DNA from: Welwitschia mirabilis
Lineage: Eukaryota; Gnetophyta; Gnetopsida; Welwitschiales
Direction: 5' to 3'
DNA: 64,000 bases
Assembly: GCA_051453625.1 (NCBI GenBank)
Contig: JBOZIK010000001.1
Span: forward strand, 20,492,059 to 20,556,058
The notes under the pieces were generated by a model that made no database searches, was not told the origin of the DNA, and saw only the letters and a list, made by a program, of their open reading frames with translations. How positions within the stretch are numbered: position 1 is the stretch's first letter; each line of letters opens with the position of its first letter. The position numbers and the translations under genes were made by a program. Positions 1-11,699 of this stretch are shown here, in pieces.

Positions 1-1062
1 CCATAACAGAGGAGTTGGGGGGAGGGGGGGTCACAGAGGACAGGACATCAGAAATCACAGAGAGATGAAGATAGAAGAGGACGGCAGAAACGCCAAGGCA
101 CAAAGCGAAGAGGATAAGACACATTACAGCACATAGGAGGAACGCCATTACGGCTAAAGACACAAAAACCATAAAACGCTTAACAGACACATAGAGGGGA
201 AGGCAGAGACTAGCGGAGGCAGATGCAGGGATGAGTACATCATCAGGGATGCAAGGCGAAACAGAGGATCAGAAGGCACAGACCAACAGAACTAGAACAC
301 GCATCGAATCACTGAGGAAAGCATCCAGAGAAGGGGGCACCATAGCGCAAACACCAAAGAGAGGCCATTCACGAGATAAAAACATAGAGAACATAGTGAA
401 CAGAGGCAATTTTTAGAGAAGGAACAACGCAACACAAAAAAAAAGAAGGAGACCAACGCAGTGAGAAATACCAGTAAAAAAAGACACATCGAAATAGTAG
501 AAAAGGGAATCGGCCAGAGAGAGGAGACACGTTCATAGAGAACGCACAGCAATAATTGCCCACCCAGAGGTGAGATAAGACGCATCAGGAAGAAGACCAC
601 CAAAAATGCGGATCAGCAGAAGATTAGAAATGCATAACGGTGAATGACATCAAAATGCCAACAAGGACAGAAATGAAGAACAGTGAGAGGAACGACGCAG
701 AAGAATGCTAATGAAATGGTGAGTGGACAACAATGGACGAGTGCAACAAAAGGCGTGCATCAAATAGCAGAGACACAGAGTTAAAAAAAAGGGAAAATCC
801 AATATGCAAGGCATCAGGGGGAATAGATCGCATGCACAGGAGGAACGACACGGAGGAATGACGGGTAAAGTCCAAAAGACGCAGGGGATCTAGAAGCAGG
901 CACCGGGAGAACGCCCAGCGAAAAAGGGCCAACGATAGAGAAACGCCCATCAAGAAGAGAAAACGCAAAGCACACCGCAGTAAGGCAGTCAATGTCACGC
1001 CGCTAGAACAGCAGCAAATCGGTAGACAAGAAATAACACACACCAGCAAGAGAAAAGTTAAC
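1..1062. other. T-poor, purine-biased, CpG-retaining block
   Basis: The plus strand here is roughly 10-15% T and dominated by A and G, whereas the sequence from about 1075 onward is T-rich. CG dinucleotides are frequent, unlike in the transposon-derived remainder. A G-run at 17-30 could form a quadruplex. Loose repeats of an AGGAGGAACG-type motif appear near 137, 686 and 839. Longer open frames occur on both strands, but the minus-strand ones are hydrophobic only because the strand is pyrimidine-rich. No protein or RNA family was recognised. It could be a purine-rich minisatellite-like tract or part of a less methylated unique locus cut by the window edge. Confidence 0.6.
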
Positions 1063-2594
1063 AGTAAGCAAAAGCACCTTAGGTTTCTTTATTTTCTAGG
1101 TTCTAAAACCTTTTGTTCTTTTTTTTTTTTTTTGTCGTCTGCATTGTTTTACATTATTCCCACTTCCAAATGGCCAAATAAATCTCAAATTAGAAGCAAA
1201 TCATTTTTGTCATTTCCTTCATCTCACGACGATCTAGCGGCGTTTTATTGCTCTGCAAATTTCGAATTACATTCACATCTTTCTTAATCTCAGCCGGATC
1301 TCTGAAAATGTAGACCCATTCATTTCAATTGCAATTCGATCAATTACTTGTAGCAATTGTTATTATATAGTTCTTTTTGCTTACCCTTGCACACGCGAAT
1401 TACTATTTTCAAAGTATCTCTATTAAACTAAAAGATTTTACATGTTCTTCTCCCCTATAAAATCCAACCTATTTTATTATTTAATTTTATTTGCTTCATG
1501 CAACAAGATTCATAAAAAAAAAAAAAAGATATATTAGATTTAAATTTCCTTTTTAATGTCTCTAAAGAAAGCATTCTTTCTTAATTCATAAACTTTGGCA
1601 TCTTGTTTTGTTGGAAGATTTGATGATCCAAATTTCACGTCGTATAACGACAACATTCATATAAAGATATATTCATAATCTATATTTTTCATTTGGATAT
1701 AGTTTTCCTTTGGGTACTTCAGCTATCTCAAAAAATACTTGTTATAGAGGCATTATTATTGTATATCCTCATAACCTTCCAAACTTATAGGTTTAATTAA
1801 AGATTCAAAATTCTTATGTGAGTTTTTTGGGTGCACATTAAGTATTAGTTTATTTTTTATTTATTTTCTATTTTAAAAAAAGGTCTTTATTTTCCCTTAT
1901 CGTAGAATGTCTATGTTTTCCCATATTAAGGAATATTTTATTGCCCATTAATAAGGCACACATGTTAGGAATATCTTCATCCTATATGAAGGATATGATT
2001 CTTTTCATTACGATCATTTAATTCATTCTTTAATTGTTTTTAATACAATTGTAAGTCTATATTTTTTATTTATCCTTTCTTTCATTCTCTTTACATGCAT
2101 TTTTACCTTCTAATCAAGCTAGTAATAGTGATTATATGTTTTTACCTTAAAGATAAAGAAGACAATACTTGGAAATCTCAAGTCTTTAGAGAAATCAAAC
2201 TATAAAATATTAAGTTGTGTAAGTATGCCTTTCATCTCATCTAGATGAAGGTTTAAGTAACCACATTCTTTTAACTTACAACTAAGAGTCTTATTTAGAA
2301 TATAGAACATATTCATACAAGAGGGTTTATCATGCCATGATTATAAAGGGTATAATAATGATATTAAAGTTAATATGGTATAAAATCTTATAATTCTAGA
2401 AAGGGCATTACTATAAGATGAATAATAAAATATTAGAAATAGTATGATTGTCATGAAAAATACATAAAATTAAATTGGTCATTAATGTTATAATAAAATG
2501 GTTTTGGTGTCAAATTTAGTAATACCCCTATTTTGTTCTAATAAGGCATCTGCTATGTCACTCTAGTTTGTATTAAAAATAAGGTAGAGTCATA
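1063..2594. other. AT-rich spacer without recognised gene
   Basis: This stretch opens with pyrimidine-rich sequence and a 15-T run at 1119-1133. CpG is still present to about 1400 (a cluster near 1228-1242), then the sequence becomes AT-rich. No coding frame, tRNA or clear transposon domain was seen. The CpG-retaining first 350 bases could be the flank of a unique gene region together with the preceding block. Confidence 0.5.
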
Positions 2595-3790
2595 TCATAT
2601 CATTTCGTAGCTCATAATATTTCTTGCAGAAAATACTTTTTTTTTTTTTTTGGAGTTAGTCTCCATGAAATATCCTTAATTTTTCTTTAGATTTTGATTC
2701 TACAATTTTCTCTAGCAATTTAAAAATGTTTATATGTTTGGGCTTCATTTGCTATAATACATTTGTTTTTTTCTTAATCATCAAAATTAAAAAGGAGGGC
2801 GTACTATTCTTATGGTTCAAAGCTTATAGCTTTTGAGAATATCAATATGTATAATTCTATATCCTCATTAGCCACTGTGTCTTTTTACTTGAAATTTTCT
2901 AATTTCAACTAGTTCACAAATTTGAAACCATATGTTTGCAGCTCATGGGGTTATGTCTATCAAGATCATATAAGAATTATTTTTCTATGAACTATTGCCT
3001 ATTATTATGTTTACTTTATTCATGCATTAATACTAGTATATCTTCAAAATAATTTAGCCTCACCTTTTTATAGCTTGTGGCTCATAGCATTTTTAATACT
3101 GATCCTTGTTAATAGACTTATCTCTCCTAGTCACAGTGCTCTTTTTGCTAACATCATGAATATTTTAATCTAAGAAATGGAGCCCATACATTAATGGCCC
3201 ATGACTCATGGAATCCTCAACATAGTAGTATATGCAAGACCTTATTCCTATTGGCCATCATTTTTATTTAAGAAATGGAGCTTATTTTTATGGCTTATGG
3301 TGTGCAGCATTTGATATATCGACTATCATCTATAGTTTTATACCTGTCATCCACTGTGCTATTCTAGTGTTATGAATATAATAATTTCAGGAATTGAGCC
3401 CATGAATTCATGACTCGTAGCTCACAACATCTTGAATAGAGGAGCTTATAAAATATCCTATCCCCACCATCTACCATTTATTACCACTTCTATAAGTTAT
3501 TTGGTAAATCAGGCTTACACCTTCATAGCTTACCCCTTGTAGCATTTGGTATATTAAATATCATCTATAATCTTGACCTATCACTCGTCACATGGATTAA
3601 ATAAATTAGGTTCCTATCCTTAGGCTTGTGGCTATTGGTATTTGAGTTGTAAAATCAACTATATATGTTATCTTTCATGACCCACTACTTCTATCTTTAA
3701 TTTAAGGAATCTTAGACTTTTGTACTAATCTTATATCATGCCTCATGGCCTACAACTTTTATTAAGATAATCAATCCCTACACATATTTT
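2595..3790. repeat. Diverged tandem repeat, period about 96-121 bp
   Basis: A core resembling TGTGGCTCATAGCATTT recurs in the same orientation near 2606, 2935, 3075, 3194, 3291, 3411, 3523, 3621 and 3737. Between aligned core points from 3086 on, the steps are about 121, 97, 119, 117, 96 and 115 bases. Copies also share flanking words such as AAGAAATGGAGC (before 3194 and 3291) and ATATCATCTATA (before the cores at 3411 and 3621). Units are strongly diverged and no unit is an intact gene. The array lies just upstream of the old gypsy coding remnant, so it could be part of that element's 5' non-coding region or an independent old satellite. Confidence 0.6.
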
Positions 3791-4089
3791 TCCTTCATCC
3801 ATGATATACTTGAGAATTCATTTAAACTATTCCATTTATGAATTTCTAAAGATGACTATCATTCTTTTAAAGTATAATAGTTTTATTTAAATTAACCCTT
3901 ATTAATGTTAAAGGACTAATTAAATGAGCTTAACTTATCATATCAATTTGGATTATTTCTATCTAGTTAATTCAAGACAAAACTATTATCCTAAGCTAGG
4001 AAATTTAAATTCAAAACTATAGGCAGGTTAAAATATATTTAATGCTTTTCTTTTTACAAACCGTTGCTAGAATCAGAATCTCATTTTTC
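3791..4089. other. Short spacer between tandem repeat and gypsy remnant
   Basis: AT-rich sequence with no recognised gene. A primer-binding site for the downstream gypsy remnant was looked for here and not found. Confidence 0.4.
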
Positions 4090-7000
4090 ATTTTTAGCTC
4101 ACAGAATTATTCTTGATGGTTTCTAAGGATGTTTTACAAAGGCCCATGCATAAGTATGTAGAATTAGATAACCATCTATTAAAAATGCATTTTTTTCCTA
4201 GAATCATTTTCAAGAATGTGTTGCTAGTCAAAGAAATGTATGAGCTTCAATTTCCTCACTCTCATTCTTCAAATTCTGATCTTCTTCCCTCTTTGATTTT
4301 AGGATTTGAAGAAGCTCAGAAAATTAAAACTGCTAAAGAGTTCAAAGCTTTAATTACAGAAAATGATTTATAGTTACTAGTCTTTCACTAGTTCCCTAAT
4401 TTTTACTATGAATTTTTCTATAATCTGGAAAGAAATTTAATATACTTATCTTCTAAAGCTATGGTTCATTTTATTACAACTACTACATATTAAATCTATG
4501 ATGTTCTAATTCCTTTAGAAATCGATGAGTTTTCCATTGATAATGCTCACTATCACTAAGGGACTTTCCCAAAGAAATCTAGAATTTTAATGGATCCTAT
4601 TTAAAAATTTGGGGTTTTAAAGGTAAAGACTTCAAACAGCACCCCAGGTAGCAAGCTATGTATCTTGGAATGCTGTGTTATTTACATGGCCTATCAATAA
4701 CCATGGATAGTTAGATGATCTATGATTGATTTTCTATGAATAATGGGCTACCTTTTCACCTCACATAAGCACTCAACTATAGGCTTTTCCAAGAATTCCA
4801 ATAGTAATATGGGGTAGGCCCACAATATAAGTTTGGTCTCACATCCTGAATTATCAATTATATTTTATTTCCTTAAAGGATAATTGTATCAAAGAATGTA
4901 CCAAACTACATTTAACTACTGCTTGCTTCTTAGGGATAATTGTCTTGGATTGAGGAGATTTTTCTTATTACATATACAATGAACTTTTTTGATTTCTAGG
5001 TAAATGAACTTAACATGAATTTTTTTAACCTATATCTATTTTTTTTTTAATTTTCAATAAAAAGAAGTCTAGATTAGCACTAGAAATTATAGATAGAATA
5101 CAAAGCAATTTCTTTTTTGGTTGTGTTTATTTCCACTTTAATTTTATTGTAATTCATGTTACTAGGGTCAAAATTCCATCCAAAATGATGCCCATATTTG
5201 TTACATCATATCTTTGCATGTTGGATGCATTCAAACTATGATAGAATGTTAGAAATAAGTTATCACAATAAAATACTATGATATTAACCTAGTCTTCTCA
5301 TATTAGAGATTGGTTTTGTAGTGGTATAGTAATGATGGATAGATATCTAAAAAAGCTACATATCTAGCTTATCCATTCTATGCCAGCAAGGTCTTTAATG
5401 GAGGCACTCAAATTAAATTGCCTAAGCCTGATTTCATACATAACAAATATATTGACGACGAGCTCTATTTTGGATATAGAGATGATTTGGAAGTAGAAAG
5501 AAAGAAATGAGCATTTGTAAATTCAAATCCTTCTCTAGGAGCTGAAGTCTCTAAGCCCGTCAATTATTCACATCCACAAGCCCTGAAGCCGATAGAAGTT
5601 TCGAAATCAATTCTCTAGTTTCCAATGAGTGAATAAATTTACTAATTCAAGGAGATCATTTAAGGGCTATTACATTAACAAATCAAGCTTAATGTCCCTT
5701 TACTAATAGTTCATCTTTAGTAGCCAAATTTCAAGAAGAAGGTCTAGATTTATACCTTTTAGTTTTTCTAAAAAGAAGTCTAAAGGAAATCAGACAACAA
5801 ATACCACTGCCTGCTATAGAGGAAGTGGGGACTTACTCCTTGCAAATTTAAACATCAATGGAGTTTCCTCCTCCTCTGCCCCTTATTGATTTAAAGAAGG
5901 GTTTAGTTAAAATTACAATAAGAGGATTATATTTTTTAATTAAAGACCTAATGTCCTTGATTTTGAAGCAAAAATAAGATAGATGTAACTCTAAAAAAGT
6001 CTTATATAGATGTAAGAAACAAAGGTCCAATTGTTCATGGTAATTCGTTGATGACCTATTATCTTATATAAAGAATTCTTGTTAATTGTTCTCTATGATA
6101 CTAAGAATATCATAGAAGAATGATCTAAGGATAAGACAGACCAATAATGGCTACATGTTATGCTAGAGGCTGAAAGAATAGACCTGCATGCCATCTCCTT
6201 AGAACTCCCAGCATTAAAAGGTAACATAAAAGTAATGGATGTTGAGATTAATAAATTAAAGCTAAAATCATAGTAAAAAAAGAATTAAAAGCTAAGTATC
6301 CATATTATTTAAATATACAAAAAGATATTTTGAGGTGGTTTATCTTTGAAGTAGAAAATAGCAAGTCTGAGTTAATGTTTCTTAAAGAACAACTTAGTCA
6401 TAAGGGTACAAAGATCTTATCCCTAAAGATTCAATCCAACTCCTTTGTAAATTAAATAATGATCTTTGGGAGTAGCTTTAAAAAAAGGAGCAATATATTA
6501 AAACTCTTATAATCTTATGCCTCAATTTGAATCAAATTTTGAGTAATTGGTAAAAGTTACACTCACATCTCATTTCGTTATCTGATCAGTTACATACCTT
6601 TTCAGCAAACATTAGTTTGTAGCTTAATACTATAAAATCAATCATTGAAAAAGCTAAGTTAATATTAGAAATTATTATTTAATCTTTAAAAATGATTATG
6701 GTTGGCACCACTGAGGGTCATAATAAAAGGATAATCTCCTTATTTAAATAGTTTAATGAAAAGATAATTGTCAAATTAGTCCTAACAAATGTAGATATCA
6801 CAAATTCCAATCATTTATTAGAGGCATTTAAATGTTGTCTTAATTTATAAACTTCAATTCTTGATATAAAGGCTTAATTCTTAATGTCAGTACTTTGCCT
6901 CTAGAATATTTGCAAGATATAAGGAATGTGGTTAAAGACATTACTACCTAGCTTCATGAAGTTATTATATAAGCATAAAAAAATTTGAAGGACCTTTAAC

Positions 7001-8188
7001 AAATTAATTTTGATAAATTTAAAGAAGATGAATTGATTTTTCTTAATCAAGTATAACAATGACTTTTATTTAATTTTATATACTAAATGAACCCCAAATA
7101 ATTATATCTATAATTGGTTACACAATTGTCAACTAGTTCTTAACCAATTTTGCCTATTACAAATATATATTATAATGACATTAAAAAAATGGAATGAAGA
7201 TTTTTTTAGAGAACTATCATAATGAAAATATTTCTCATTTTTTTGAATAATCTAATTAAGTGCTTACATAAATTTTTGGGCATTTGGTCTTGCTAATAAA
7301 ACTATCATTATAAAAGTTTTGTAAGTTTTCTAAACAAGCTTTTAAACTACTACTTAGGTTAATTGAATTGTCTACTATTTTAATTTTAATGGTTCTTTAT
7401 TACTTGCATAATGATTAATTTTTTAAAGTGAAAAAAAATCTTATCTATCACTAGTATATAACTCTAAGACTCATTAAAATTGTAGTTAAATGAATTTTGT
7501 GTTTTATTAGATTTATTTACTCTATGAAAGTTTTATAGTTTAAGATCCTCCTATTATTACTAGAGTCAAATTAGTTATTTAAATTATTATTAATTATCTT
7601 TAATACATCTTGGATATAATTCTTTAGGATTTATTAATCTTAATCATTAGTTCTACCAAGCTATTAGAAAAGTTACTTGTACTTTAGGTTCTAACCTATG
7701 AAACCACCATTGTGAACTTTAAAATAGTGATCATTGTTGATCATTTAGTGTTATAATTAAAGAATGAAAATTTCATGAACAAACATTTTTGGCACTAGAA
7801 CAAGGATGGGATTTTGTTTTCTTAGTGTATGTTTTTTGCCTCTTCAAATTCATAATTAATACAAAAAGATATATACCAAAATTCTTAGATACCTTTTACC
7901 CTAAATATTTTTTTGAATGCCCCTAACCAAATTATTACCTATAGAATATCTAACAAGTTAAATCTCCCTATTGACCAAAAGTCTCTTTTAACTCATAAAT
8001 ATCAAGGAAGAAGGGTCATGGCTAATCCCCTTCCTCTTGTTGGAATGGTACTTTAAATTTTCAAACCTTTAATCCTATTCCTAAGAGTGTAAAACATTTC
8101 CTTCTTGAACTATTCTATCCTACCAAGTTTATCATTCTAAAAGAATTTATGAAGGCTTTTAAATCTTAATTTAGTTCTTAATAACTAC
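4090..8188 (+). pseudogene. Decayed gag-side half of the old Ty3/gypsy polyprotein
   Basis: An 86-residue open stretch at 4113-4373 (MMVSKDVLQRPMHKYVELDN...) starts the coding-like region. Around 4640-4860 a conserved-looking block reads with stops at probable Trp, Arg and Gln codons (short pieces: SYVSWNAVLFTWPINNHG, PRIPIVIWGRP). Around 6230-7070 the frame has charged, leucine-spaced stretches suggestive of a coiled coil. The final part (7880-8188) runs in frame into the region after the nested element. I do not recognise a named gag domain. The assignment rests on its position upstream of a matching gypsy pol on the same strand. Confidence 0.5.
8184..8188. repeat. Target-site duplication ACTAC (left copy)
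   Basis: Five bases immediately before the LTR start TGTCAC. The same ACTAC follows the right LTR end at 16577. Confidence 0.85.
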
Positions 8189-9776
8189 TGTCACATCTAG
8201 ATTTTTAAGATCCAATATTCTAAATAATTCTTAATGTTATAAAGCCTCTAGCTAATTTAATTATTGCATGTATTTATGTTTTGACGTAAGTCATGTAATT
8301 TTATCTTTAAAATTTTGTGCTATAATTCCTCACATTTTGTACTAGTCATAATATTACCTTTGTTGAAAATTCTTAGTGATCCAATTATGATTCTATAGTT
8401 GTTAAATTATTGTAACTATCACACTTATATCTATTTAATCTAGAAAATATCTTTTATGTGATTTTTGTACATTACTTATTATTATTGCATGATAAGCATT
8501 GTTATTTACTGCTAAGATATTAATGCACCCAGTGGCCTGGTAAGGAATTGAATAAGGGTGTTACAAAATTCCTACCACTTTCAGCACCATAACCACCCTC
8601 CTTTATGATGAGATCTTTTCATATTCTTATGTCCTTTCATATTCCATGTCCTCAACTATAAATAAGATCCTCTTCTCCTTTCATTTGATATCTTGAGAAG
8701 CCTTTGCTATCAAACCTTGGAGCTTCAATAAGCCTTGAAACCTTAGAGCCTTAGAATTTTTAGAGTATTATGGTTTTATAATCTTCATTTTATTCTTGTC
8801 TTGTTCTTGATTTTTCATTTGTTTTCTTACATGGTTCTTATCTTGTGCATCTCAAATAACCTTTATTTTTGAATGATTTTAGTATTCATGTAATTCTTAT
8901 AAAGTTCTTGCATATTGATAAAGTTTGCATTCAGACTACATACACCCCATGTTAGTATTATCTTAGGTACTTTACATCATAATCATTCCCATCTTGTCTA
9001 AGTATTATGATGATTTGTTGATTTGACTTGTTTGGTTTTCGACCTTGGCTAATGATTTTTAGATAAAACTAAAACTGGCTAAGGTAACCAGTTATTTGAA
9101 CTTTAGAGAGTGATACTCTCTAAAGAAAGTCCTAAGGCCATGGGACCAAACTTCTAGGATGAATAGAAAAAATGCGACTAATTTACCATTTGTCCCTCCT
9201 GGATTATGTGCAACTGGATTACCAAATCTGTTATGGAGTAATAATTAGAAAAGTGATAAGCTCAAAATGGAGTCTTAATCATTGCTGATTTATTTTCATT
9301 ATCCCTTCTTTACTTGAGAATCCCTTTTCATTCCATACCTTATCATGGATCATACTAAGAACTATGTAGGTTACAGTTCTCACACCATGTTATTTATGTT
9401 TAGTAAGTGACTGAGTGGAACATAGTAAAAGCTAATTTACCTTACCAAGGAAGGCATTTTAAATGTTGATTTTCTAGCTTATGCATTAGAATTTATTAAA
9501 ATGGAGAGATTTTTCATCATTATAACTTATAATTTATTATATCTTGTAGTTGGTCTTTGACATATAATGATTCTTGAATTATCTTGGAAATAAGAAGTAT
9601 TTATTTTCTTGTGTATTTAAACATTATGTAACTTATTTATATCCTTTACCTATAAAAGTTACTTATAAATGTATTTTGTATGCATTTAGATTGATTTAAG
9701 AATTGTTGGCTTAAATATTTAATAAAAGTATTCATGAAAGTTTAAGCTTTAAGTTATGGAAAACTAGAATGTTACA
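8189..9776 (+). repeat. 5' LTR of the LARD-like element
   Basis: 1588 bp, TG...CA bounded. It aligns along its whole length with 14869-16576, with scattered differences. A TATAAATA box lies at 8657-8664 and an AATAAA at 9721-9726 near the 3' end. Confidence 0.9.
8657..8664 (+). promoter_or_regulatory. LTR TATA box
   Basis: TATAAATA, conserved in the 3' LTR at 15441-15448. It lies in a CTCAAC-TATAAATAAG context about 470 bases into the LTR and would place the transcription start near 8690. Confidence 0.6.
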
Positions 9777-9779
9777 TTT

Positions 9780-9791
9780 TGATATCAGAGC
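9780..9791 (+). other. Primer-binding site, initiator Met tRNA type
   Basis: TGATATCAGAGC sits three bases after the 5' LTR end. It is the common plant PBS TGGTATCAGAGC with one G-to-A change. Confidence 0.85.
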
Positions 9792-10490
9792 ACCCTAGGT
9801 TACAAATTCACTAAGAGTAATCATTGTAAGGACATATACATTTCAACATTAAAGCCTAGGTTGTGGTTTCACTGGGTATAATTGTTGTAAATCTATTATA
9901 AGTCTTAGCATTAAGATTAAGAATTCATAATGTGTGCTTATTGAATTAGTAGAATTAGTAGAGTTACATAGGTAATAAGATCCTTCTCTTCTATTTTGGA
10001 TAGAAATTCAACATATTCTTGTCTTCCACATGGATGTCCATTAATTTGATATTTTAGTTTTATATCTAAAATTAAGTCCTCAAACGTATGAAGGAACTAA
10101 TAGCCGTGTTACAGATCTTGATATAGAGAGGCTAATAATAATTTGAAGGTTGATACATTTTACCATTGACTAGGATTTGCACAAGATAGTTTTCATTAAA
10201 AAACGTTAAAAAGATAAGAGTGAGACTCTAAAGTTTTTATGATTTAGCATTATTTGTCTTTGCAATAAGTGATTTTTATAAATAAGAAGTATAATGAGAA
10301 AGGCTAATATCAAAGGAGTTGCAAATAGCATGTGTGTGAATAACAAAAAAATCTTTGGAAGTTTTATAAAGTTTATACAATTTAAAAAATAACTATAAAA
10401 ATGAGAAACAAGGATCGCTTAGAGGAAACAAAGTCACAGCATGTAACTTACATCATTAGCATTACCAGTCAATGAGCTAAAATAAGGCTT

Positions 10491-10970
10491 CAACCTCTGC
10501 GACTTAATCCAGATGGCATTAAGCTCATCCTTACCATCATATAAAAACTGAACAGAATTTTCTACTGTCCTATTATAGTAAGCCATAACATCTTTCATTA
10601 CCTTAACTAATCTTCTCTTGATGTAACCTCTTTTTATAGTTTTAACTATTGTATCAATAAGCTCTTCTTGGCCTTCCATGGTATGGAAGAAGAACTCCTA
10701 CAAAGTAAGCTCTTTAGAATTTTTCAATAAATCCTCAGCTCTCTGAATCCTTATTATCTTAGATGAAATGGAAGATTCTTATCATGAAAACCATAGTGAA
10801 TTCATTTCCCTTTAATGTTTTATTAACTGATATAGGTTGTCATCTGAGATTCATTGATGAAACTTCTTTGGAATCTACTGTAATCATTGCCCTTAGATTA
10901 CACTTGTCCAACAAGCTTTTCTATGCAAAGTTCGTACATTATCTCGAGCCTTATTCAAAAACCTACTCAC
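10491..10970 (-). pseudogene. NRPB1: Captured fragment of RNA polymerase II largest subunit
   Basis: Read on the minus strand, about 160 residues match the funnel and bridge-helix region of RPB1. In order: FLNKARDNV, KSLLDKCNLRAMITVDSKE, GNEFTMVFMIRIFHFI, EFFFHTMEGQEELIDT, GYIKRRLVKVMKDVM, then VQFLYDGKDELNAIWIKSQ. These correspond to the family motifs [56 protein letters not shown] and the FLYGEDGMDAVWIESQ segment. Frameshifts (for example near 10930), several stops and a four-residue deletion before VQFLY show it is non-functional. No intron is evident inside the matched part. It lies inside the LTR element, antisense to it. Pol II is favoured over Pol I or III because of the WIKSQ and MKDVM segments. 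Confidence 0.85.
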
Positions 10971-11253
10971 AAAGAAGCCCTAAAAGTAGATTTATAGTTA
11001 TAAGATCCATCTAAATATAATGTCCAACATTTTGCCATTTGTTTTTAATCGCTCAAGTTATTAAGAGAAATAATGGTAAAGATTGAAAGAGAGTGATTTT
11101 AATCAAGGAAAGAAAATAGGGCCATTTTTTATTTTAAGTAACAGTTCAAACAATTCAAGCCTTCCACCACATCCCATGTAAACTTCTGTTGCTAGCGATA
11201 ACCTTTACCAGCAAAGTCTTCTTAGGAATTCTAGCCTCCTTAACATAAAATTC
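10971..11253. other. Spacer between the two captured gene fragments
   Basis: About 280 bases of AT-rich sequence separating the minus-strand RPB1 piece from the plus-strand PPR piece. No protein match was recognised. The opposite orientations argue for two separate capture events. Confidence 0.45.
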
Positions 11254-11699
11254 TCTAATAGTTTTGAGCTCTATGATGAAATTCTTAAGAGTGGAATTAA
11301 ACCCAATGTCAGAACTTCTAGGACTATGATAAATGCCTATTGCAATAAAGAAAACATTGATAATGCTGCAAAACTATTTGAAGAATGGATATCATAGGTT
11401 ATTCACTCAATGTAGTGGCTTTTAACATTCTGATTAATGGTCCTTACAAAAAGATTTTTCTTAAGAAGGCATTGGAATTAAAGAAAACACAAAATGTGTG
11501 TATTAAGGTTTTTACCTAGTACTTTCACTTACATCATTATAATTAATGCTTTTCGTAAAGGTAAGAGATCTTAAGAATACAAGTTTACTAATTTAGAACA
11601 TGTCATCTAGAGAATTGACTTTTCATGTTGTTACCTTTAATTCTTAATTGAAGGCTTTATAGAAAAGGTGATATGGACAATGCTTTATAGATAGATGAG
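11254..11699 (+). pseudogene. Captured fragment of a pentatricopeptide-repeat (PPR) gene
   Basis: About 150 residues contain four to five degenerate 35-residue PPR units. Readable pieces are ELYDEILKSGIKPNVRTS, TMINAYCNKENIDNAAKLFE, MDIIGYSLNVVAFNILING, FTYIIIINAFRKGKRS, RELTFHVVTFNS and LIEGFIEKGDMDNAL. A one-base shift near 11384 and others further on break the frame, and two or three stops are present. PPR proteins bind organellar RNA; this fragment is too short and broken to act. It is sense-oriented relative to the LTR element and 284 bases from the RPB1 fragment. Closely preserved motif spacing suggests later acquisition than the surrounding gypsy remnant. Confidence 0.85.

Noticed and set aside
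292-1049. Minus-strand open frames of 103 and 113 codons with hydrophobic, membrane-like translations
   Set aside because: The strand is almost pure pyrimidine, which forces Leu/Ser/Phe/Cys codons and removes stops. No start context, motif or family resemblance was seen.
1771-1788. An 18-base exact match (ATAACCTTCCAAACTTAT) to 41383-41400
   Set aside because: Flanking sequence does not extend the similarity, and such matches can occur by chance in AT-rich DNA. Not enough to claim another LTR copy.
4640-4860. Possible endogenous pararetrovirus polyprotein
   Set aside because: The downstream protease and RT on the same strand read as Ty3/gypsy (NFRNLNQ, YLDDITIYSQ) and no virus-specific motif was recognised, so it was kept with the gypsy element.
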